Positions 57,081 through 64,000 of a stretch of DNA of 64,000 nt are shown here, in pieces (position 1 is the stretch's first letter; each line of letters starts with the position of its first letter). The translations under genes were made by a program, and so were the position numbers. The stretch comes from Bacteroidota bacterium. GTDB taxonomy: Bacteria > Bacteroidota > Bacteroidia > Bacteroidales > VadinHA17. The stretch lies in assembly GCA_016718875.1 (NCBI GenBank), contig JADKBL010000011.1, positions 30,521 to 94,520 on the forward strand, written 5' to 3'. Under the pieces are notes generated by a model that did not search any database, was not told the DNA's origin, and saw only the letters and a program-made list of their open reading frames with translations.

Positions 57081-59476
57081 ATGCTGATAAGGTTATTCAC
57101 CTACGCGTCTCGTAATCTGATAAGGCAGAAGCAAACAACACTGATTAGTATTACGGGTCTGGTTGTTGCCTTATCCCTGGTTCTTCTTATATCACAATGG
57201 TGTATTTATGAATTTGGTTATGATAAATTCAATACTAAAGCCAGCAGGATTTACCGGTTAACCCTGGAAGAAAGCAGACCCTCAGAGGGATATTACCGCC
57301 ATTCTGCATATAGCAGTCAACCCTGGATTTCGAAAATCCCCGATTTTTATCCTGAAATTGAAAGCTATGTTCAACTTAGACCAATGTTGTTCACCACGAT
57401 CAGGAATTCTGAAACAGTATTTCGTACAGACAGAGCCTTTAAAACTGATACCTCAATATTTAATCTTTTCAGTTTCAGCTTCATTGAAGGATCGCCTCAA
57501 AATGCTTTGCAGGCAGAAAATGAAGTTATTCTGTCAGAAAGTATGGCCCGAAGGATATTCAATGGGCAGGATGCACTGAATAATGTATTTGAGATTAATA
57601 CAGGTAATAATATTGGCTTTGGAAAGTATACAGTAACAGGTATTTATAAGGATTTTCTCCCAGATTCGCATTTTCACCCTGAGATCCTGGTTTACAGCAA
57701 CAAACAACCAGTTGCCAGGAATGAAGTTGAATATATTTATATTCTCCTGAAGGAAGGAAACACTATTGCTCAGATCCGGGCTAGAGAAGATCAGTTTTAT
57801 AAGGAACATTTACCTGATGATCAAAAAAATACTTTTCAGATTCATTATACCCTGCTTACCGATATTCACCTGAGATCTCACCTTGCCAATGAAATAGAGA
57901 ATAATGGTGATATCAAACAATTAAAACTTTTTATATCAATCGGAATTGGCATTTTCCTTATTGCCCTTATAAATTACATTAATTTGATTCTTGTTTCATT
58001 TGAACAAAGAAGCAGATATTTTCATGTCAATGGTATTTTCGGAGCAAAACAGCATCATAATCTCTTGTTGCTATTTTTTGAGTCCTTGTTTATTGTCTTT
58101 CTGGTATTTATTATTACATCTCTGATATTTAAGCCTTTAACTCAGCTGCTTGTTTCAGCAGGGACTATAAAGCCAATTTCATTGGGATTGAATCCTGGAA
58201 TTGTGATTGTAAGTCTGATGTTTTTGTTTTTTGTCTTATTAGCGGGGATTTTTCCAGTTTTTATTATCAGGATCAGGCCTTTCAGAAACTTAAATCAGGA
58301 TATTTCAGGTTTACTGAGGAAGAAGTCAATATATGTTAATAATACTTTGTTAGTACTCCAGTTCGCTGTTTCAATTGTGGTGATAATCTGTAGTCTGATG
58401 CTGGATAGACAAAATAATTACATGTTCAGTAAAAATATGGGAAAGGAGAATCCCGATATAGTTTTCTTAACACGTGAATTCCCGGCTGAAGGATCCCGGA
58501 TTAATCTGTTGAAAGAGCAGCTTTTAAAAACACCTTCCGTGGAGGATGTTTCAATGTGTATGCTTCGTCCGGGGGATTTAGTAAAAGGGCATGACTATGT
58601 GGAGTATGCTGATATTCCGGAAGAATTTAAAAATCAAAGTATTACAATTCTCCCTGTGGATGATAATTTTTTCTCATTTTTTGAAATACCATTTATTTCC
58701 GGTGGAGAAAAAAGATATGCTGAGGGACCAGAAATGGGAAACTATATTCTGAATGAAGGTGCAATCAGAAAACTGGGATTTGAATCTCCTGAAAAGGCTG
58801 TTGGAACAGCATTTAAAATCCGGGATATCGGTAATGAAATCATTGCCGGTGGAACTATACCGGAGTTGTGGAAAATTTCAACTTTGCATCATTATACAAT
58901 CAGATTGAACCAACAGTCTTCTTCCAGAAACCTGCATTTCAATGTCAGTTCTTTATCAAACTTTCCAGTGGCATGAGAGACAACAGGCTGGAACAAATCA
59001 GGAAAGTCTGGACTGATATTTTCCCGGACTACCCTTTTAATTATGAATTCCTTGATGATAAATACAACAATCAATACAGGAAGGAATTGACTACTGGCCG
59101 ATTGATAAAATTCTTTAGTTTCATTTGTTTAATACTTTCCATCATCGGTGTCTGGGGAGTTTCATCCAGCATTGTCATTCGGAAAACAAAGGAGATAGGC
59201 ATCAGGAAAGTGAATGGAGCCAAAGTCAGGAATATTCTTTTAATGCTCAATGTCAGTTTTTTAAGGTGGTGCATTATTGCTTTTTTATTAGCCACTCCGG
59301 TTGCATTGTACATTGTTGGTAAGTGGTTCGAAAACTATGTTTACAAAACTAATATCAGCTGGTGGATTTTTATTCTTGCAGGACTGATAGTGGGATTTAT
59401 TGTCTTAATTACAGTAACAGTTCAAAGCTGGAGGACGGCAAGGAGAAATCCGGTCGAAGCATTACGATATGAATGA
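57081..59476 (+). CDS. FtsX/MacB-type ABC permease C (one-base shift)
   Basis: This is the most diverged of the first three permeases. The N-terminal section begins MLIRLFTYASRNLIRQKQ, followed by the usual helix, periplasmic core and FtsX-type helices. The frame breaks near 58858: ATACCGGAG would read ATAACCGGAG with one added A, giving TGVVENFNFASLY and on to the stop at 59476. The second half ends VQSWRTARRNPVEALRYE. Corrected length is about 798 residues. It follows B by 17 bases and is followed by D after 25. Confidence 0.82.
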
Positions 59477-59501
59477 ATAATATAATAGAGGATCAGGAAT
59501 T

Positions 59502-61899
59502 ATGCTAAGAAACTATATACGTCTGAATATCCGTAATATACTGCATAATAAGGGTGTAAGCAGCATCAATGTTTTCGGTCTTGCCATTGGGATAATGGCT
59601 GTATTACTTATTTTCCAGTATATCAGATTCGAAAAAGGGTTTGATAAATTCCTTGAAAATAATGAACGTTTGTATCGTCTGGTATTTTACAGATATTACC
59701 AGACAGGTCTTGACAAAAGTGTAGGAAATAATTATTTCATCGGACAGATAGCAGCTGAAAGAATTCCTGAGATTGAGAATTTCTGCCGTGTTAAAAAGGA
59801 AACATTATTTATACGCGCAGAGAATGAGATTTATAAAGAAGACAGGACATTGTTTGCAGATAGCTCATTCTTTGATATGTTTTCACATAAAATAATATCG
59901 GGTGATAAATCAATTTTCCTGCGGCAACCTGATAAAGTTGTTATAACTGAATCAACAGCGAAGAAATACTTTGGGGATGAAAATCCATTAGGGAAAATAA
60001 TTCTGGCTGAAAATCCTGGCAAAAAGCCACTTACAGTTCAGGGGGTTATTGCTGATGTCCCCGGGAATTCTCACCTTAAATTTGATCTGGTAATTTCATT
60101 ATCAACTGTCACTACTCCATCCTACTGTTACAGTTGTAACAATACCAATACTTATTTCCTTCTTAGAAAAGATAGCGATCAGGATAAGATAGCAGGAGAA
60201 ATAACAACTCTGGCAAAAGAAAATTTCTCTGAAAGGGAAGTGAAAATAGATTTTCCGGTTGAGTTTCATCTCCAACCTGTTACTGATATACATCTTAATT
60301 CTGATTACCGTTTTGAATTTGAACCAAACGGCAATAGTAAATATCTTTCAATACTTCTTGTTATCGCCATTTTGATCCTGCTCAGTGCCGGGTTTAATTA
60401 TCTGAACCTCTATTCAACTGTTACAGGAAAAAAAATAAGCGGGATAGGGATCAGGATTATAAACGGAGCAAGCGGAAAGAATATAATTCTTGAATTTGTA
60501 ACTGAGGGTCTGATTACTGGGTTAATAAGTCTCCTGCTTGCATTTGCATTGCTTTTTCTTCTCTTTCCTCTGATAAAAAATCTTCTAAGTCTGAATTTCA
60601 ATATTGAAACCATGTTCAATTTCAGATCATGGTTAATCCCTGTAATTTTTCTGGTTGTATTGAGCCTGATTACAGGACTCTTTCTGGGACTGAAAATATA
60701 TAATGTTACCCCTGTGACCTTTTTTAAAGGAGAAATAGGTCTTTCCAGGAAGAATCAATCCCGGTACGTATTTCTTACCAGCCAGTTCATAATAGCAATT
60801 GTACTGATAGGTTGTACAATTGGAGCAATAAAGCAGATCTCTTTCATGCAAAAGGAAGCTTTTACAATGAATATAGATCAGACTCTCGTGGTTAAAAGGC
60901 CTGCTTCACGGGAATTCAACACTGTCCAGAGATCATTTCAGGAAGCTTTGCTGAAACATCCCGGGATAAGTGAGATAACCTTTTCCACAATTGCTCCGGG
61001 GGAAAAGAATGGTTGGGTAAAAGGAGGCATTTCACTGAAAGGGAAGGAAAAAGTCGGATACCAGCTTTTCCAAATGGATGTGTCACCTGATTTCTTTAAA
61101 TTCTTTAACGTAAATCCTTATTGCCGGGAGAAATTTCTTCAGTGATGAAAGTAACTGGGTAGGAGGGCCAAAGCATTTGATCCTTAATAAAGAAGCAGCA
61201 ATAGCATTTGGTGAAGATAAGATAGAAGACATAATCGGACAAACTCTTTGGGATACAGATATGAATGAAGAAATGGGAGAGGTCGTTGGAATAATTGATG
61301 GATATTTTCAGAATTCACTCGACCAGGAGGTTAAACCTACAATTTTCAATTGCGACCAGGTTGGTTACTATATTTTCATCAGGATAAAAGATGCAAACAT
61401 AAAAGCTGTGGTAAATGAAGTTTCAAACGAATTCCGGAATTTCTTCAAAGATCAGTATTTTGAATATTATTTCCTTGATGAGTTCTTTAATTCACAATAC
61501 AAATCACATATTCAGCTATTCAGGAGCTTCATCTTATTTAGTCTTATGGCTGTGGTGATAACAAGTCTCTCCCTGTTTGGACTGGTAATGGCAGCAACAG
61601 TTTCAAGGACAAAGGAGACAGGGATCAGAAAATTAAACGGAGCAAAAGTTTCAGAAATACTTTTCCTCTTAAACAAGGATTTTTTGATTCTTGTGACTAT
61701 TGCTTATGTTATAGCTGTTCCTGTAATCTGGTATGCGATTCATAAATGGCTGCAGGGCTTTGCCTACAGAACCGAAATTGATCTGTGGGTCTTTATACTG
61801 GCATGGATCTTCGCATATGGAATTACCTTAATTACAGTAAGCTGGCAGAGCTGGAGGACAGCAACAAAGAACCCGGTTGAAGCATTACGATATGAGTAA
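59502..61899 (+). CDS. FtsX/MacB-type ABC permease D (one-base shift)
   Basis: The protein starts MLRNYIRLNIRNILHNKGV, a short leader typical of FtsX permeases, then a helix, periplasmic core and membrane helices. The frame breaks near 61122: with one C removed from AATCCTTATT the sequence continues LIAGRNFFSDESNWVGGPK through to 61899. It ends VSWQSWRTATKNPVEALRYE. Corrected length is about 799 residues. The next gene, E, starts after a longer 81-base gap. Confidence 0.82.
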
Positions 61900-61980
61900 T
61901 GCTTCGATCCTGAGATAGGAGCGTAGAAATGAGATACAAATATATCAATAATATTATATTATAATTATTAATTAAACAAA

Positions 61981-64000
61981 ATGTTACGGAGTTTTTTCAA
62001 AACGGCTTTAAGATTTTTCTGGCGGAATAAAAAATATACTATTCTTAATTATCTATGTCTGTCATTCGGACTAACCTGTGCCATTGTTGCAGCCCTGAAT
62101 ATGAACCGTGTTTTCAGTTATGACAGGTTTCATAAAAACTATGACCGGCTTCATGAAGTTGATGCACATGTTACATATTTCAACGGCGACCGCTTCCCAA
62201 AAGAGATGCTGTCAGCATCACTGATAGATTTGCTTAAGGAGAATGTCCCGGAGATAGATGATTATTCCAGGGTCGTAAATTGCAGCTATCAGTTTGTGAA
62301 TGGCAATGAAATATATTCTGAAACAGGCATTTATGCTGAACCAGGCTTTCTTGATATTTTTACCTTCCCGCTATCTAAAGGATCAGCTTCGTCAGTCCTG
62401 GATGATAATAATTCTATTGTCCTTTCCGAGAAAATGGCAATGAAGTTTTTTAAAACAACTGATTGTATTGGGAAATCACTGATACTTAAAGAGGATTCAT
62501 CCCAAACAGCTTTCACAATATCCGGAATTCTGAAAGATGTTCTGCCCAGTCGTATCTGCAGTTCAGCTTTATTATCCCATTTTCCAAATACCTGTCAATG
62601 AACAGCCAGGCTCTTGAGCCAGGAGCAGCTGCCTGTCAGACATGGGTACTGCTGAACGGCAGGACCAGTGTGAAAACAATAAATGAAAAGATTAAGGACC
62701 TGATCAGAAAACAGGAAACTACATTGAACCAGAGTTGTTCCTGTTTCCACTTAAAGAAAGTATTGTATTATTACTCAGGAGGAAGAAGAATATGGAGGGA
62801 GATGCAAAACGTCGTATTAATCGGTTGCATTGGCTTTGCAATTCTCCTTATCGCATGTTTCAATTTTATAAACCTTACAATAGCGTTAAATATAAAGAGA
62901 TTCAGAGAGGTTGGTATTAAAAAGGTTATTGGGGCTCAGAAATCAAATATAGTTCTCCATCATCTGGGTGAAACTTCCTTGATTACACTGATAAGCTTTC
63001 TAACATCAATGGATCTGGTCAGGTTATCGGTCAGTATATTAAACAGAACATTAAATGGGGATGTACAATTCAATTTCAGCGATTTCCGAATTATTCTGAT
63101 TTTTGCAGGGATTGCACTTTTCACAGCAATTGCATCAGGCTTGCTGCCAGCTTTGTATCTCTCTTCCTCCAGACCTGTTGAAATACTAAAGGGCAAAAAT
63201 AGTTCAAACCACAGCTTTTCATTTTTCAGACAGGGTCTCATTATCTTTCAGTTTACTATCCCTGTTGTTCTGATTATTATTGTTTTAATAATAAAGGCAC
63301 AGGACAATTACCTGAGAAATTTTAATCTGGGTTTTGATAAGGAAAAACTGATGATCATTTACAATACACAGAAAACAGAAGCCCATTCCGAAAGTATCAG
63401 AGCCGATCTTCTTTCTCTTCCGGGGATTGAATCAGTAAGTTTCACAAATTGTATCCCTGCCAGGGGAGCAAAAGTGTCTAATGAGGTCAGCTGGGAGGGG
63501 AAGGATGCCACGCAAAACCTGCATTTCTGGTGTATTAACACTGATTTCAGTTATGATAAAACTGTGAATTTGAAAATATCCGATGGCAGATATTTCGACA
63601 GATCATATGCCGCCGATTCAGCCTGTTTTGTAATTAATGATATTGCTGCAAAGGTAATTGGTTATGATAATCCGGTTGGAAGAACAATTACGATTGAGGG
63701 CAGAAGGGGGACTATTATCGGTGTTTTCAGGGACTTTCATACTATTGATCTGGCCGGACCATTTACTCCTTCAATAATATCTTTAGCAAAAGAAGGCCGG
63801 GGCAATCTGCTTGTTAAAATTGCATCAGGGATCAGTTCAGAACTTTCCGGAAAAATCACGGAGGTATTGAAAAAATATGAGCCTGAAAAAACATTTCAGG
63901 TAAATGTCTATAGTGATTTTCTGAAACATACAGAGCTAACTACTGCTTCAAATCTCGTGGGTATTGCTTTCTTTATATCGATCCTTCTTGCCTGTCTTGG
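61981..64000 (+). CDS. FtsX/MacB-type ABC permease E (frame-broken, runs off window)
   Basis: The start MLRSFFKTALRFFWRNKKY at 61981 leads into the first helix and periplasmic core, reaching a stop at 62601. A second frame, open from about 62562 to the window end, continues with the FSFIIPFSKYLSMNSQ segment, the FtsX-type helices (FAILLIACFNFINLTIAL and EVGIKKVIGAQ), the second periplasmic region and the final helix region. So a one-base shift lies near 62550. A local double shift around 62720-62775 probably also exists, because the alternative frame there gives ELFLFPLKES, a better match to the paralogues. The end of the gene lies beyond 64000. It is less similar to A-D than they are to each other. 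Confidence 0.78.

Noticed and set aside
56240..61140. Real pseudogenes in the permease array
   Set aside because: Each break is a single base, the rest of each protein is well conserved, and conserved housekeeping genes in the window show the same type of break; error is more likely. It is not excluded.

Overview
The window looks like a Bacteroidota (Bacteroidetes) chromosome, probably an uncultured Bacteroidales or Marinilabiliales relative. The evidence is a SusC/SusD pair, a type IX secretion (T9SS) cargo protein with a C-terminal sorting domain, DUF3109, the hpt-adk-obgE order, a coaX/outer-membrane-protein/lptC cluster, and several TAnnTTTG promoter boxes of the Bacteroidetes type. No tRNA, rRNA, CRISPR array, transposase or phage gene was recognised.

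Layout. 0-9 kb is housekeeping: the 3' part of a GH51 arabinofuranosidase, purE (minus strand), hpt, adk, obgE, a PAP2 phosphatase, lplA, plsC, a methyltransferase-like protein and a membrane-anchored MutS-like ATPase. 9.1-14.1 kb holds parE, parC and aroK. 14.2-33.3 kb is a long same-strand block with very small gaps: a transporter-like membrane protein with a long helical tail, a HAMP-SpoIIE sensor phosphatase, a membrane-anchored nSTAND1/WD40 ATPase, an outer-membrane barrel protein, a beta-propeller-like lipoprotein, and a giant T9SS-secreted repeat protein. 33.4-42.4 kb holds gpmI, a DUF3109 protein, an M20 peptidase and a SusC/SusD pair ending in a clear terminator. 42.4-49.3 kb (minus strand) holds a small membrane protein, lptC, an outer-membrane protein, coaX and mfd. 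49.3-52.1 kb encodes an NtrB/NtrC-type two-component pair. Divergent from it, 52.4-64.0 kb is a tandem array of five large FtsX/MacB-type ABC permeases; the fifth runs off the window.

Two stretches stand out as possible systems. One is the 14.2-33.3 kb block, which could link a membrane phosphatase and a STAND ATPase to a secreted surface repeat protein. The other is the permease array next to a sigma-54 type regulator, with a sigma-54-like promoter and repeated ACGTAAAA sites between them. Both functional links are inference from gene order and domains.

Sequence quality matters here. Many long genes (parE, the SpoIIE phosphatase, the lipoprotein, the giant secreted protein, mfd and four of the five permeases) are interrupted by one-base shifts, several of them in homopolymers. 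In each case the protein continues cleanly in another frame. Because conserved housekeeping genes are hit too, I read most of these as base-calling or assembly errors and annotate each as one gene. The parE lesion is larger and includes loss of about 80 bases.
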